This document shows positions 28,389 through 40,701 of a stretch of 64,000 bases of DNA, in pieces (positions within the stretch are counted from its first letter, which is position 1; every line of letters begins with the position of its first letter). The stretch is from Salmonella enterica subsp. arizonae (GTDB lineage Bacteria; Pseudomonadota; Gammaproteobacteria; Enterobacterales; Enterobacteriaceae), in the NCBI RefSeq assembly GCF_008692845.1, contig NZ_VXJW01000003.1, positions 124,001 to 188,000 on the forward strand, read 5' to 3'. The position numbers and the translations under genes were made by a program. The notes beneath the pieces are model-generated. The model did no database searches. It was given only the letters and a program-made list of their open reading frames with translations, and had not been told where the DNA came from.

Positions 28389-28973
28389 AATATCCTCAGA
28401 TTAACGTTAGCGCCCGGACCGTCCGAGCGACGTTGCCACGATGGTGGCTCCTTTAGAAAATAGCCTGAAAATTTTCTTCCTGTCGAGAGGGTAATGGAAA
28501 TATTTTTTAGCGGCATAAAAGAGGAACAACAGTGAACAATCATCGTTTAAGTTTGTCAGTTATCGCGTAAAACAAACCAATTAATTAACAAGTTGATATC
28601 ATAGAAGTTACCAAATCCGATATTACCGACGATAATTTCCTAGCAATAAACCTTATCTTAAATAATCCCCTTTTGATTTTGTGGTTTTTCCTCTTTAATT
28701 AAAGCCCTTACTAAGAGCAATGGTATTTATTCATGCCGTATTGAGGAGTTTTCAGGCACATTTATCTGAGAGCAAGGACCATTTTCGGCAATCTGGCGTG
28801 ATGCAACAAATAAGGCAGCGATCCGGGTACGTGCAGTAAAGTGAATCCCTATTTTCCAATATTGATGATCGCCGTTATGTTATGGCTCAACGCTCTGGCG
28901 TTTGATCTTTCCTTTAGCAGGAGTAAAGTTAAATAATTCAGTTAGTTGAGGTATCTATAGCACAGGAACGGCA
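28389..28973. other. Long intergenic region between alaC and ypdC
   Basis: These 585 bases carry the divergent promoters of alaC and ypdC and are AT-rich in the middle. In E. coli K-12 the ypdA-ypdB two-component genes occupy this position. Here I see no protein remnant long enough to recognise. A short hydrophobic GTG frame at about 28843-28941 (VNPYFPILMIAVMLW...) has no convincing ribosome-binding site and is not called. Confidence 0.6.
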
Positions 28974-29828
28974 ATGAACAAATCAGACTTACCGGCAGAC
29001 CAACAGTTTTTTGCCGATCTGTTTAGCGGTCTGGTGCTTAATCCACACCAGTTAGGACGCGTATGGTTTGCCAGCCACCCCTCCACCCTGCCTTCCGGCA
29101 GTTTATGTATCGACCTGCCCCGGCTGGATATCGTGCTGCGCGGGGAATATGGTAATCAACTGGAAAAAACGCAACGTCGGCTGACGGAAGGCGAAATGTT
29201 GTTTATCCCTGCCCGTGCGGCGAATCTACCGGTGAGCGATAAACCGGTGATGCTGCTTAGTCTGGTATTCGCGCCCTCCTGGCTAGGGTTATCATTTTAC
29301 GAAAACCGTACAGCGTCGCTTTTACGTCCGGTGCGCCGTATCGAATTGCCACACTTGCAGCGCGGCGAAGGCGAGGCAATGCTGACCGCGCTTACCCATT
29401 TAAGCCGTTCGCCTCAGGAGCAGAATATTATTCAGCCACTGGTGCTCAGCCTCCTGCATTTGTGCCGGAACGTGGTGAATACACGCCCCGATATCTATCG
29501 TCCACGCACCGAGTTTCTCTATCAGAGTATCTGTAACTGGGTGCAGGATAACTACGCCCAGCCGTTGAGCAGAGAAAGCGTCGCGCAGTTCTTTAATATC
29601 ACCGCCAATCACCTGTCCAGGCTATTTACACAGCATGGCACGATGAGCTTTGTAGAGTATGTTCGCTGGGTGCGAATGGCGAAGGCGCGCATCGTGTTGC
29701 AGAAATACCACTTGCCGATTAACGAAGTCGCTCTGCGCTGCGGGTATCAGGATAGCGATTATTTTTGCCGTCTGTTCCGGCGCCAGTTTGGTCTGACGCC
29801 AGGGGATTACGGCGCGCGGTTTCAATAA
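28974..29828 (+). CDS. ypdC: AraC-family transcriptional regulator YpdC
   Basis: A 284-residue AraC/XylS regulator. The N-terminal two-thirds form a cupin-like ligand-binding part. The C-terminal 100 residues contain two helix-turn-helix units (ESVAQFFNITANHLSRLF and INEVALRCGYQDSDYFCRLF). The ligand is unknown. It is adjacent to, and convergent with, the fryA-ypdEF-fryCB cluster and probably regulates it; that link is inferred from position only. ATG 28974 is preceded by an AGGAA-type site. A REP element follows the stop. Confidence 0.88.
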   Translation: MNKSDLPADQQFFADLFSGLVLNPHQLGRVWFASHPSTLPSGSLCIDLPRLDIVLRGEYGNQLEKTQRRLTEGEMLFIPARAANLPVSDKPVMLLSLVFAPSWLGLSFYENRTASLLRPVRRIELPHLQRGEGEAMLTALTHLSRSPQEQNIIQPLVLSLLHLCRNVVNTRPDIYRPRTEFLYQSICNWVQDNYAQPLSRESVAQFFNITANHLSRLFTQHGTMSFVEYVRWVRMAKARIVLQKYHLPINEVALRCGYQDSDYFCRLFRRQFGLTPGDYGARFQ

Positions 29829-29832
29829 CAGG

Positions 29833-29925
29833 CCCCTCGCCGGATGGCGGCGTAAACGCCTTATCCGGCCTACATTATCACTCGTGCGTGTAGGCCTGAT
29901 AAGGCGTAGCGCCATCAGTCTGTTA
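29833..29925. repeat. REP/BIME palindromic repeat
   Basis: Two inverted REP units (GCCGGATGGCGGCGTAAACGC...CCTTATCCGGCC and GGCCTGATAAGGCGTAGCGCCATCAG) lie between the convergent ypdC and fryA genes. Confidence 0.88.
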
Positions 29926-29932
29926 ACCCACG

Positions 29933-32428
29933 TTAAAATGTCAACTCCGCTTCCAGCAGCGCCAGAATACTGTCGGTATCACTGGCGGCAAACAGCGACT
30001 GACGGAAGTTTTTATTCACCAGCTTACGGGCGAGCTGCGAAAAAACCTTCACATGATTTATCCCCTCATCCGCACCAAGCGTCAGCATAATCACCAGCTC
30101 CACGTCACCCATTTCCGACTGCCAGTCCACGGGCTGGGCGAGACGCGCAATACTGATCGACGAGTGGCGAATCCACTGCGATTTTGTATGGGGGATCGCT
30201 ACGCCAAAACCGACGGCAGTAGTAACAATCTCCTCACGCTGCCAGACATCCTCTTCCAGTTCAAACGGATGTTCGGTACGCCCGTTCACGCCAAGGTTGC
30301 CGCACAGAAACTGAATAACCTGCTCCTTATTATTGAGCGGCTCGCCGACGAAGATATTTTCCAGCGCCAGCAGCGGGCGTACCTCTTTTTCCGGCGCAAA
30401 CTGGTTCAGCAACGCTTCTATCTCTTGGGCGCTGCGGCACTCGCAGGCCTGACGCGCCAGCGTCCGACACGCCTGGCTATCCAGATGACGTAGCTGACTT
30501 TTCACCGCCGGGATACGTGGGCTGCTCATACTCAGTTCATCCAGCCCCAGTCCCAAAAGTAGCGGTAAATAGCGGCTTTCTCCACCCAGTTCACCGCAAA
30601 TGCCGACCCATTTACCTCGTTCATGGGCAACATGGATAATCTGCCGCAACATGCGTAAAAACGATGGCGTAATCGGGTTATACAACGGCGAGACGCGCGG
30701 ATTATTACGATCGACCGCGTACAGATATTGCGTCATATCGTTCGAACCGATGCTAAAGAAATCCACTTCATCACAAAAATGATCGATGATGTAACAGACC
30801 GACGGCACCTCAACCATAATCCCCAGCGGAATATCCTGCGCGTGACGCAGCCTTTCCTCTTTCAGCTCCGCGATCGCTTTTTTCAGCTCGCTTTTTACCC
30901 ATAAAATCTGGTCAAGGCTATGTACCATCGGAATCATCAACTGCGCGTGACCGAAAACAGCGGCCCGCAAAATAGCGCGAAGCTGGGTGCGAAAGAGCCC
31001 GGAAAATTCAGGGTAGATGCGCACCGCGCGGTAACCAAGAAAGGGATTATCTTCCTGCGGAATATTGAGATAGCGGATGTTTTTATCACCGCCAATATCC
31101 ATTGTGCGAAAAATCACAGGCTTTTCGCCCGCCGCCAGCAAAACTTGTTGGTAAGCTTCAAACTGCTCCTGCTCATCCGGCGCGCTGTCACGATCCATAA
31201 ACAGCATTTCGGTACGGAACAGGCCAATCCCTTCCGCGCCGTTGGAAAACGCGCCGGGCGCTTCCAGCGCGGTGCCAATATTCGCCGCGATATCGATACG
31301 CTGGTTGTCCTGCGTACAGGCAAGCAACGCCGCATCGCACGCCTGCCGCTGTTGCCGTTTATCCGCCAGCTTCTCCGCCACGGCATAATAGCCGCGCACC
31401 GAGGAATTCGGGTTAATCGCCAGTACGCCGCACTGAGCGTCCAGCACCGCAGGCCGGGTCGCATAACGGCCAATGGCCTCAGCAGACAGCCCGCTAAGCA
31501 CCGGGATCGCGGAGGCGCGCGCCAGAATCAAGGTATGTGACGTCCGACCGGTCTTTTCCAGGATCATACCGGACAGATACTGCAAATCGAGGCTTAAAAA
31601 CTGGCTGGGCGTTAAGTCTTCCGCCACCAGAATGGTAGGGCGCGTAAGCACCAGCGCATTACGCGGTTGTTTTTCAGGCCAAGTAATGTGTAACAACTGC
31701 TCGCTGATATCGCGAATATCGCTTACCCGCTCGCGCAAATAGTCGCTTGCCGAGGCCGAAAGCTGGCTGCAAACCTGCTCCATATTGGCAATAATCGCCG
31801 CTCCCAGCGCCAGATGACGTTCAACCATTAAGCGACGAATGTTCCCCGCAAACTCATCGTCCTGAATGAGCGATAAATGAGCGCTTAAAATGGTTTTACT
31901 CTCGCCGTCACGCTCGCGAAGCTGTTGATTAAGCTGTTCCGCCAGCGTCGCCAGACTATTTTCAAGACGGGTAAGATCTTCAGCGCTCGCGGGAATGGTA
32001 CGGTAGCCCTCCAGATTGTCGCTCTGCCATAGCGTCAGCATCCCCTCGCCCACGCCGCTTGCCAGGACGTCACCGTAAAGTAAATCTGGATTCAGGCGAA
32101 GTAACGATCGCGGCAGCGGACGCGCCGCCAGTTCAGCCGGCCCAGGCTGTACGCTATCGCTGTCGATAAAATGGTGCGCAAGCCAGACCTCCAGCGATCG
32201 TTTGGCCTGTTCCTCATCACGCCCGCTGATGTTCAGCATGCAGCTATCATTGAACAGCGTACCGGTGCCGATAAGCGCCAGCGAACTTTTCGCGTCCGCC
32301 CGCACGTTCTGGCGACGATTAATAAAAGTGATATCACTTTGCCACTGGCTGCATTGCTCTTTTAGCTCCCACGCGGGACGCGCATGAATACCATTAGGCA
32401 GCGGGCAGAGAAATTCAATTGTTAACAT
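29933..32428 (-). CDS. fryA: Multiphosphoryl PTS protein FryA (HPr-EI-EIIA)
   Basis: An 831-residue fusion. Residues about 1-90 are an HPr-like domain with the phosphorylated histidine in NGIHARPAWE. About 115-660 are enzyme I, with the active histidine in GRTSHTLILARASAIPVLSG, the arginine-rich [10 protein letters not shown] and catalytic cysteine GICGELGGE. The last 150 residues are a fructose-type EIIA with histidine in AIPHTKS. It can carry phosphate from PEP to the FryB/FryC permease without the general PTS proteins. All active residues are present. The sugar is not established. Confidence 0.93.
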   Translation of the reverse strand: MLTIEFLCPLPNGIHARPAWELKEQCSQWQSDITFINRRQNVRADAKSSLALIGTGTLFNDSCMLNISGRDEEQAKRSLEVWLAHHFIDSDSVQPGPAELAARPLPRSLLRLNPDLLYGDVLASGVGEGMLTLWQSDNLEGYRTIPASAEDLTRLENSLATLAEQLNQQLRERDGESKTILSAHLSLIQDDEFAGNIRRLMVERHLALGAAIIANMEQVCSQLSASASDYLRERVSDIRDISEQLLHITWPEKQPRNALVLTRPTILVAEDLTPSQFLSLDLQYLSGMILEKTGRTSHTLILARASAIPVLSGLSAEAIGRYATRPAVLDAQCGVLAINPNSSVRGYYAVAEKLADKRQQRQACDAALLACTQDNQRIDIAANIGTALEAPGAFSNGAEGIGLFRTEMLFMDRDSAPDEQEQFEAYQQVLLAAGEKPVIFRTMDIGGDKNIRYLNIPQEDNPFLGYRAVRIYPEFSGLFRTQLRAILRAAVFGHAQLMIPMVHSLDQILWVKSELKKAIAELKEERLRHAQDIPLGIMVEVPSVCYIIDHFCDEVDFFSIGSNDMTQYLYAVDRNNPRVSPLYNPITPSFLRMLRQIIHVAHERGKWVGICGELGGESRYLPLLLGLGLDELSMSSPRIPAVKSQLRHLDSQACRTLARQACECRSAQEIEALLNQFAPEKEVRPLLALENIFVGEPLNNKEQVIQFLCGNLGVNGRTEHPFELEEDVWQREEIVTTAVGFGVAIPHTKSQWIRHSSISIARLAQPVDWQSEMGDVELVIMLTLGADEGINHVKVFSQLARKLVNKNFRQSLFAASDTDSILALLEAELTF

Positions 32429-32449
32429 AACGACTCCTTTAGCGCGAAA

Positions 32450-33493
32450 TCAGCACCTGAAATCCGTCAGGCGAGCCACAGTATCACGCGTAAAACCGGT
32501 AATCAGCGCCGACAGCAACTGCTGTGTTTGCAGAATGTCGCGACAGTCGGCAATCGAGGCGGCGCAATGTCCGTGGCGGGTCGCCGGGCCGAGCACCACC
32601 GTCGGGATGCCCGTGCCGCTCAGATGTACCACCCCGCCGTCCGTTCCGCCGTTGCTGAACATATCCAACTGTAGCGGTATCCCCGCCTGCGCCGCGATGC
32701 TCTCAATCCAGGCGGTTAGTTTTGGCGGTGCAATCAGCGATTTATCGCTCAACACCAGCATCGGCCCCTGGCCGATTTGCCGATGGTTTGCCGCCCCATA
32801 ATCAAAATTTTTCGCCCAACAGGCAGTGTCCAGTACGATGGCTAAATCCGGCGCAATGGCGCGGGCCGCCGTTTGACCGCCGCGTAATCCCACCTCTTCG
32901 CTGGAGCTGGCCGCCAGCCAGATTTCCGCCGGTAATTCCGCATCATGCCATTCGCGCAGCAATGCGATTAGCAGATAGCAACCGAGCCGGTCATCAAAGG
33001 CTTTACCCATCACCCGCTGATGCGGCAGCACCTGAAACGCGCTATCAAAGGTCACACGATCGCCGGGACGAATCCCTGCCTGTATCACCTCGTCATGAGA
33101 ACGCGCACCGATATCCACCCGCAGTCCGCTCACCTCGTTGCCGCTGCGTTCGCCCTCAAGCAGGCCGGGAATTTTGCACTCTTCTCGCGTGGTGATACGG
33201 ACCGGCTGGAGCTGACGCGCCGCCATCCGCACATTACCCACTGGCAGCACATCAATCGCCCCCTCGCCGGAGATGCTGCGCACCATAAATCCCACTTCAT
33301 CCATGTGCGCACAGATCATGACTTTCGGGCCATCCGAGGCATTAAGTCGGATCAATACCGATCCTAATCCATCGAAGCGCACCTCTTTATGCAGGCGATC
33401 CGCTTCGTCGAGTAAGATCTGACGGACCTCCTGTTCTGACGCGGCGATCGCATCCGCCTCGCACAGCGCTTTCAGTAACGACAAATCCATCAT
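32450..33493 (-). CDS. ypdE: M42-family aminopeptidase YpdE
   Basis: A 347-residue metallo-aminopeptidase of the M42 family (glucanase/aminopeptidase fold). Metal ligands are visible in [11 protein letters not shown] near residue 60, in the Asp of [10 protein letters not shown], and in [11 protein letters not shown]. The E. coli enzyme has broad aminopeptidase activity but does not cut X-Pro bonds, and is complementary to YpdF. Its start overlaps the ypdF stop (ATGA type), so the two are translationally coupled. It lies inside the fry PTS cluster, an arrangement kept from E. coli. No defect is seen. Confidence 0.92.
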   Translation of the reverse strand: MMDLSLLKALCEADAIAASEQEVRQILLDEADRLHKEVRFDGLGSVLIRLNASDGPKVMICAHMDEVGFMVRSISGEGAIDVLPVGNVRMAARQLQPVRITTREECKIPGLLEGERSGNEVSGLRVDIGARSHDEVIQAGIRPGDRVTFDSAFQVLPHQRVMGKAFDDRLGCYLLIALLREWHDAELPAEIWLAASSSEEVGLRGGQTAARAIAPDLAIVLDTACWAKNFDYGAANHRQIGQGPMLVLSDKSLIAPPKLTAWIESIAAQAGIPLQLDMFSNGGTDGGVVHLSGTGIPTVVLGPATRHGHCAASIADCRDILQTQQLLSALITGFTRDTVARLTDFRC

Positions 33494-34572
33494 GCGACTC
33501 CTGTTAGTAATACGGTTTTCGGCATGGAATAGAGCACTTCCGCCCCTTCCGGCGTGACCAGTACAACATCTTCAATGCGTACCCCGCCCTGCTCCGGCAA
33601 ATAAATGCCCGGTTCTACGGTCAGTAACATCCCCGGAGCGAGCACGGTGTTGTCATCAGGTGAAAAGCGAGGCTCTTCATGTACCTCAATGCCGATAGAA
33701 TGACCGGTGTTATGGGCGAAAAACTCGCCATATCCCGCCCGTTCGATAACGTCGCGCGCGGCGGCATCCACTGCCAGACAGCGCACGCCCGGTCGAATAG
33801 CCGCAATGGCGGCAAGCTGCGCCTCAAGAACAATGTGATAGATGGGAAACAGCGGATGCTCCTGCAGCGCGCCCGCGCCGGATATCAGAAAGGTTCGGGT
33901 CATATCGGAACAATATCCCTGATACAGCGCGCCGAAATCGAGTGTTATCCATTCCCCCGCCGCTACGATTTTATCGCTGGCTTTACCGTGCGGCAGCGCG
34001 CCGCGCCAACCGCTGGCGACAATCGTATCGAAGGCGGCTTTCTCCGCGCCGCGCTGACGCATAAACCACTCAAGTTCAGCGGCGATTTCCCTCTCGCTCT
34101 GGCCTGGCGCGATAAAGCGACGAATATGTTCCGCACTCGCATCGGCAATGCGGCACGCCTCACGAATCCGATCGATTTCCGCCGCCGTTTTAATACGCCG
34201 CAGCGCGTCAATGGAGACACTGACCATGGTCGCCCGCAGTTCCGTCTGCCAACGACGCGCCGTCTCCCAACTGACCTGCGCGCCTTCAAAACCGACCGTT
34301 TGCAGATTTTCCGCAGCGATAATCTGATTCACCAGCGACGTCAGCCTCTGCTGCCCGCCGAGCAGATGTATGCAATACCCGTTCGCGCGCGCTTTTACAT
34401 CGGCGTAATAACGAGCATCAACCAAAATATGCGCATGTTGACGGCTGATCAGTACAAACCCTGAGCCGCTGGAAATCCCCAGATGCGGCTGCTTGTTCGG
34501 GCGCGAGGAGATCAGTACCGCATCTAATTGACGCTCGTTGAGCCATTGGCGAAGCGATGTCAATCGCGTCAT
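33490..34572 (-). CDS. ypdF: Xaa-Pro / methionine aminopeptidase YpdF
   Basis: A 360-residue creatinase/prolidase-fold peptidase (M24B). Metal-binding residues are in [19 protein letters not shown] (two Asp), [16 protein letters not shown] (His) and TVEPGIYLP (Glu). I chose ATG 34572, giving the E. coli-like length and [10 protein letters not shown] start. An upstream extension to 34722 overlaps fryC and is not family sequence. E. coli YpdF removes N-terminal Met or residues before proline. It lies between fryC and ypdE on the same strand with overlaps or short gaps, so it is in one operon. Confidence 0.92.
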   Translation of the reverse strand: MTRLTSLRQWLNERQLDAVLISSRPNKQPHLGISSGSGFVLISRQHAHILVDARYYADVKARANGYCIHLLGGQQRLTSLVNQIIAAENLQTVGFEGAQVSWETARRWQTELRATMVSVSIDALRRIKTAAEIDRIREACRIADASAEHIRRFIAPGQSEREIAAELEWFMRQRGAEKAAFDTIVASGWRGALPHGKASDKIVAAGEWITLDFGALYQGYCSDMTRTFLISGAGALQEHPLFPIYHIVLEAQLAAIAAIRPGVRCLAVDAAARDVIERAGYGEFFAHNTGHSIGIEVHEEPRFSPDDNTVLAPGMLLTVEPGIYLPEQGGVRIEDVVLVTPEGAEVLYSMPKTVLLTGVA

Positions 34573-34589
34573 GGTATCGGTCCTTATTT

Positions 34590-35837
34590 TCACAGGCTTT
34601 CGATCAGCAATTTGCCACGGCGGTACATCATATGGCGCAAGAAGACCACCATCAGCGCCGTAATGACCGCGCCCAGTAAAATCCCTGCGATATAGACGCT
34701 GAGATGGCTTACTAGCGGCCACGCCCAGATTGCCGATTCAGGGAACCATTGCACCGCGCCCAGCCAGACGGCGAACGTCGAACCAACGATAGCGCCGACC
34801 ATATAAGACGGGATGGCGGTGACAGGACTTTCCAGCGCAAACGGAATCGCCCCCTCGCTGATCCCCATAAATGCCAGGAACATCGCTGTTTTGCCCTGCG
34901 GATAAAGCTGCGCGTTGAACAGACGTTTACCGGTCAGACGGCGGTCAAGCAGAGTCGCCAGTCCCAGACCAATCGGCGGGATGACAATCGCGATGGAACG
35001 CGCCGTTACCGGCAATACATGGTCCGTGGTAAAACTGAAAGCAACAAATCCTGCGGCTTTGTTAATAGGGCCGCCGAGGTCAATTGCGGTCGCGGCAGCG
35101 ATTCCCATCGCGTACATTAATGCCCCCTTTTCACCCGCCGCGGTGAGCAGAGTGCGAATTCCGCCATTGATCCAGCCGCCAAAGGGCGTAATCACGTAGT
35201 ACATCGCCAGCATCACAAAAATGGCAGAGAGAATCGGCAGTAAAAAGGTTGTCTTAAAGGCCAGCAGAAAGTCAGGCAACTGGATTTTTTGGTTCATCCA
35301 CTTCACCAGATATCCCGCGACGATAGAAATAATCAGCGCGCCGATAAAAGTTGACGGCACTGGCGCGGAGGTCACCCAATGCAGACTAGCCGAATCAAAA
35401 TTCAGCACCTGCGTTGGCTGAGTGGACATCAACCCACCGATAAAACCAGCCGGGAACGCCAGCTTGCCGCCGATGGAGTTCGCCACAAAAGCGGCGAACA
35501 TCGGGATGGCGAAACCAAACAACACGCCGCCGAAAGATTGCGATAACCAGGCGAACTTCAGTAAGGAGAGGTTAAAACCCGCGAATTTTCCGCTGTTCAA
35601 CGCGTCCATAATGCCGGTGTCGGCGGGAATGTCCAGCCAGCTATAGGCAATCAACTGCGAGAAAGCGAGGATCACCCCGCCCATGATTAACGTCGGCACC
35701 ATGCGCGAAATACCGGACATGACATGCTGCGGTAACTCGCCCCAGAAACTGTTGCGGGAGGCCTCGGTTTTTTTAATGGTTGTTGCCGCGCCGGATACGC
35801 CGGACACAATAGTCGCACTGCGTTTTTTAATGGCCAT
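34590..35837 (-). CDS. fryC: Fructose-like PTS enzyme IIC FryC
   Basis: A 415-residue, polytopic membrane permease of the fructose PTS family with eight to ten membrane segments. A family loop is visible at [10 protein letters not shown] near residue 330, which carries the substrate-binding Glu. It lies 20 bases after fryB and before ypdF. IIB is a separate protein (FryB) and IIA is supplied by FryA. The N-terminal 30 residues are basic and polar. The sugar is unknown. No frameshift is seen. Confidence 0.92.
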   Translation of the reverse strand: MAIKKRSATIVSGVSGAATTIKKTEASRNSFWGELPQHVMSGISRMVPTLIMGGVILAFSQLIAYSWLDIPADTGIMDALNSGKFAGFNLSLLKFAWLSQSFGGVLFGFAIPMFAAFVANSIGGKLAFPAGFIGGLMSTQPTQVLNFDSASLHWVTSAPVPSTFIGALIISIVAGYLVKWMNQKIQLPDFLLAFKTTFLLPILSAIFVMLAMYYVITPFGGWINGGIRTLLTAAGEKGALMYAMGIAAATAIDLGGPINKAAGFVAFSFTTDHVLPVTARSIAIVIPPIGLGLATLLDRRLTGKRLFNAQLYPQGKTAMFLAFMGISEGAIPFALESPVTAIPSYMVGAIVGSTFAVWLGAVQWFPESAIWAWPLVSHLSVYIAGILLGAVITALMVVFLRHMMYRRGKLLIESL

Positions 35838-35857
35838 ATCTGTATCCCTGTCGAGAA

Positions 35858-36184
35858 TTACGGTTGTTCAGCGGCAGTCATCTCTTCAATTTCTTTGATA
35901 ATGCCCGCGGCATTTTTAATGGCATCCTGAAGCGTGATCTCGTATACATCGCGTGATTCAAAACGTTCGTTATCTTCAGGCGTTACCGCCACGGAATGGA
36001 TAATTAACGTCGCTTCGGCAATGTCCTGCGCCGTAAGACGGTTTTGAATACCATCAGCGCCCTGGGTTTCGATTTTGACCTCGTATCCCGCTTCCACCGC
36101 CGCCTCTTCCAGCGCCTGCGCCGCCATAAAGGTGTGGGCCAGACCCATAGGGCACGCGCAAACGGCAATCAGTTTTTTAGTCAT
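35858..36184 (-). CDS. fryB: Fructose-like PTS enzyme IIB FryB
   Basis: A 108-residue cytoplasmic IIB protein. The phosphorylated cysteine lies in CACPMGLAHTFMAA near residue 11, the standard fructose IIB loop. It is the first gene of the minus-strand cluster fryB-fryC-ypdF-ypdE-fryA. About 250 bases upstream, up to the glk REP element, contain the likely promoter. Length and motif are normal. Confidence 0.93.
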   Translation of the reverse strand: MTKKLIAVCACPMGLAHTFMAAQALEEAAVEAGYEVKIETQGADGIQNRLTAQDIAEATLIIHSVAVTPEDNERFESRDVYEITLQDAIKNAAGIIKEIEEMTAAEQP

Positions 36185-36326
36185 AACATTTTCCTCGTAA
36201 TAGTTAACGAGTGAAATTATGACGGTGAGAAGCCAATGATTGTTACCAGATGAATGATGCTTTTACTGGATAAATAATTCCACCAAACAGAAATGTGACA
36301 CGTGTCGGCATAGCATGTAACAGGCG

Positions 36327-36354
36327 AAAAAAAACCGCGTAAGGGACGCGGTTT
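36327..36354 (-). terminator. Terminator downstream of glk
   Basis: On the minus strand AAACCGCGTCC-CTTA-CGCGGTTT is followed by TTTTTTC. It lies after a REP element that follows the glk stop. Confidence 0.75.
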
Positions 36355-36374
36355 GAGACTACTAATAAAGTTCT

Positions 36375-36436
36375 TAACGGCCTGATGGCGCACTTTGCAG
36401 GTTGATAAAGCGCTTGCGCCGCCATCCGGCGATACC
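36375..36436. repeat. REP element after glk
   Basis: Inverted REP halves GGCCTGATGGCGC and GCGCCGCCATCCGGCG enclose a short spacer, directly beyond the glk stop. Confidence 0.8.
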
Positions 36437-36444
36437 TGTCTTAA

Positions 36445-37410
36445 TTATAAAATATGGCCTAATGTCTGACGCAGATGCGCGCCGGAGCCCAGCAATCCAG
36501 GATTATCATGGACAATCAGATAAACCGGAATACTATGCACATAATCTTTAAAACGACCTTTATCTTCAAAACCGCCCCGGAAGCCGGAGGCTTTAAAGAA
36601 TTCCAGGAAACGCGGGACAATGCCGCCTGCGATATAAACCCCGCCAAACGTCCCCAGGGTTAACGCCAGATCGCCGCCAAATCGGCCCATAATAACGCAA
36701 AAGAGCGACAACGCGCGGCGACAATCAATACAGCTATCCGCCAGGGCGCGCGCGGTAATATCTTTCGGGCGCAGATTTTCCGGCAGACGATTATCGGATT
36801 TAACAATCGCCCGGTAAAGATTCACCAGCCCAGGGCCAGACAAAACGCGCTCGGCGGAAACGTGGCCAATTTCAGCGCGCAGTATTTCCAGAATCATGGC
36901 TTCTTCTTCGCTGTTAGGCGCAAAATCGACATGACCGCCTTCTCCCGGAAGGCTAATCCAACGCTTATCCACATGCACCAGATGCGCTACGCCAAGCCCG
37001 GTTCCCGCGCCATACACCGCGATGGGTTTGCCGTCTACCGGTTCGCCGCCGCCGAACTGAATTAAATGCTCTTTTTTCAGCATCGGGATCGCCATCGACA
37101 CGGCGGTGAAATCATTGATAATCTCCAGATGACTAAAGCCGAGATTTTTTTTCATTTCCGCAATAGAAAATGCCCAGGTATGGTTTGTCATTGCCACCCA
37201 GTCGCCGGTAATCGGACAGGCGATGGCGATACAGCCATCCTCTACGCTGACGCTATGCTCATCGAGATAAACGCGCACCACAGCCTCAAGGCTGGGATAG
37301 TCCAGACCAGAATACGTTTTGGCCTGCGAGATTTCTCCACTGGCGATATCACACAGGGCAAGACGCGCATTCGTGCCGCCTACATCTCCTACTAAAGCAT
37401 ACTTTGTCAT
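36445..37410 (-). CDS. glk: Glucokinase
   Basis: A 321-residue ROK-unrelated, proteobacterial-type glucokinase that phosphorylates free cytoplasmic glucose with ATP. The phosphate-binding motif [15 protein letters not shown] is at the N-terminus, the glucose-binding INDFTAVS lies near residue 99, and [12 protein letters not shown] near 134. The length equals that of E. coli Glk. It is divergent from yfeO with about 200 bases between them, where catabolic regulators would act. It is followed by REP and terminator. Intact. Confidence 0.96.
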   Translation of the reverse strand: MTKYALVGDVGGTNARLALCDIASGEISQAKTYSGLDYPSLEAVVRVYLDEHSVSVEDGCIAIACPITGDWVAMTNHTWAFSIAEMKKNLGFSHLEIINDFTAVSMAIPMLKKEHLIQFGGGEPVDGKPIAVYGAGTGLGVAHLVHVDKRWISLPGEGGHVDFAPNSEEEAMILEILRAEIGHVSAERVLSGPGLVNLYRAIVKSDNRLPENLRPKDITARALADSCIDCRRALSLFCVIMGRFGGDLALTLGTFGGVYIAGGIVPRFLEFFKASGFRGGFEDKGRFKDYVHSIPVYLIVHDNPGLLGSGAHLRQTLGHIL

Positions 37411-37614
37411 TCTTCTACTGCTCCGCTAAAGTCAAAATAAGTCTTTGTCACACTGTAAATTCATGGGGGCATAACAACAACGACCATCAGGCTGACTGCC
37501 TATAAATATAGATCTCCATCACAGAATTACTTTCTTGTTTCAGCACCAATTGCAGCAATGCCGTTGGGCAGGCTGTGCAAAAATAGGTATACGACCCCGT
37601 GTAAGGAAGAGATT

Positions 37615-38850
37615 ATGTTCCACCCGCGTGCCCGAGCGATGCTGCTGCTGTCGCTCCCTGCACTGATTATTGGCGTAGCGTCAAGCCTGATTTTAATCGC
37701 CGCGATGAAAGTCGCGTCGGTTTTTCAGCAATTTCTTTGGCAACGACTGCCCGCCAGCATCGGAATCGCTTATGATTCGCCGTTCTGGATAGTGGGTATG
37801 CTCACGCTAACCGGGGTCGTGGTAGGTTTGATTATCCGTTACAGCCCAGGACATGCAGGCCCCGATCCCGCCATCGAGCCGTTAATCAGCATGCCGATCT
37901 CGCCCTCTGCACTGCCAGGACTGCTTCTCGCCTTAATCATCGGCCTTGCCGGTGGGGTAAGTCTGGGGCCGGAGCATCCGATAATGACAATAAATATCGC
38001 GCTGGCGGTGGCTTTCGGCTCTCGCCTGTTTCCGCGTATCACGACGTTAGACTGGATGATTCTGGCCTCGGCGGGCACCATCGGCGCGCTGTTCGGCACG
38101 CCCGTCGCTGCGGCGCTGATTTTTTCGCAAACGCTTAGCGGTTCTAACGATGCACCCATGTGGGATCGCCTGTTTGCGCCGTTAATGGCGGCAGCGGCGG
38201 GGTCGCTAACCACCAGCCTGTTCTTTCATCCGCATTTTTCGTTACCCATCGCCCATTACACGCAGATGCGACTAATGGACATTGCCAGCGGGGCGATCGT
38301 CGCGGCGATCGCTATTGCTGCAGGAATGGTCGCCGTCTGGTGCCTTCCACGTCTGCATGAGTTACTGCACCGGCTGAAAAATCCGGTCCTGATTCTCGGC
38401 TTTGGCGGTTTTATACTGGGTATCCTGGGCGTCATTGGCGGGCCGCTTACCCTGTTTAAAGGGTTGGACGAAATGCAACAAATGGCATTTAGCCAGACGC
38501 TGGGCGCGGGAGATTATTTTACCCTAGCCATCGTCAAGCTCACCGCGCTGGTCATCGCGGCGGCGAGCGGCTTTCGCGGCGGACGCATTTTTCCGGCCGT
38601 ATTTATTGGCGCGGCGCTGGGACTCATGCTCCATGCCCACGTTGAGACCGTACCGGCAGCGATTACCGTCTCCTGCGCAATTCTTGGCTTAGTGCTGGTG
38701 GTGACGCGTGACGGCTGGCTCAGTCTGTTTATGGCGACAGTCGTCGTACCAGATACCAATCTGCTGCCGCTGCTATGCATTGTGATGCTCCCGGCCTGGC
38801 TATTGCTGGCGGGAAAACCGTTGCTGGCCGCCAACCGTCACGAGCCCTAA
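37615..38850 (+). CDS. yfeO: ClC-family ion channel-like protein YfeO
   Basis: A 411-residue polytopic inner-membrane protein of the chloride channel family. The [13 protein letters not shown] segment near residue 118 matches the ClC selectivity-filter motif (GxxxGPE). [17 protein letters not shown] near residue 322 matches the second filter motif. Transported ion and physiological role are not known. I chose ATG 37615 with AAGGAAGAG upstream; a longer frame starting at 37558 includes implausible residues. It is convergent with ipdC, 20 bases away. Intact. Confidence 0.9.
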   Translation: MFHPRARAMLLLSLPALIIGVASSLILIAAMKVASVFQQFLWQRLPASIGIAYDSPFWIVGMLTLTGVVVGLIIRYSPGHAGPDPAIEPLISMPISPSALPGLLLALIIGLAGGVSLGPEHPIMTINIALAVAFGSRLFPRITTLDWMILASAGTIGALFGTPVAAALIFSQTLSGSNDAPMWDRLFAPLMAAAAGSLTTSLFFHPHFSLPIAHYTQMRLMDIASGAIVAAIAIAAGMVAVWCLPRLHELLHRLKNPVLILGFGGFILGILGVIGGPLTLFKGLDEMQQMAFSQTLGAGDYFTLAIVKLTALVIAAASGFRGGRIFPAVFIGAALGLMLHAHVETVPAAITVSCAILGLVLVVTRDGWLSLFMATVVVPDTNLLPLLCIVMLPAWLLLAGKPLLAANRHEP

Positions 38851-38869
38851 TCCGGCGCAGCGGGGGCCA

Positions 38870-40675
<1,806 letters not shown>

Positions 40676-40701
40676 TTACTCACGCCAAAGGGGGAAAGGT
40701 T

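Noticed and set aside
28843-28941. 32-codon hydrophobic GTG frame before ypdC
   Set aside because: Poor ribosome-binding site and no remembered homologue. The region fits a regulatory leader equally well.
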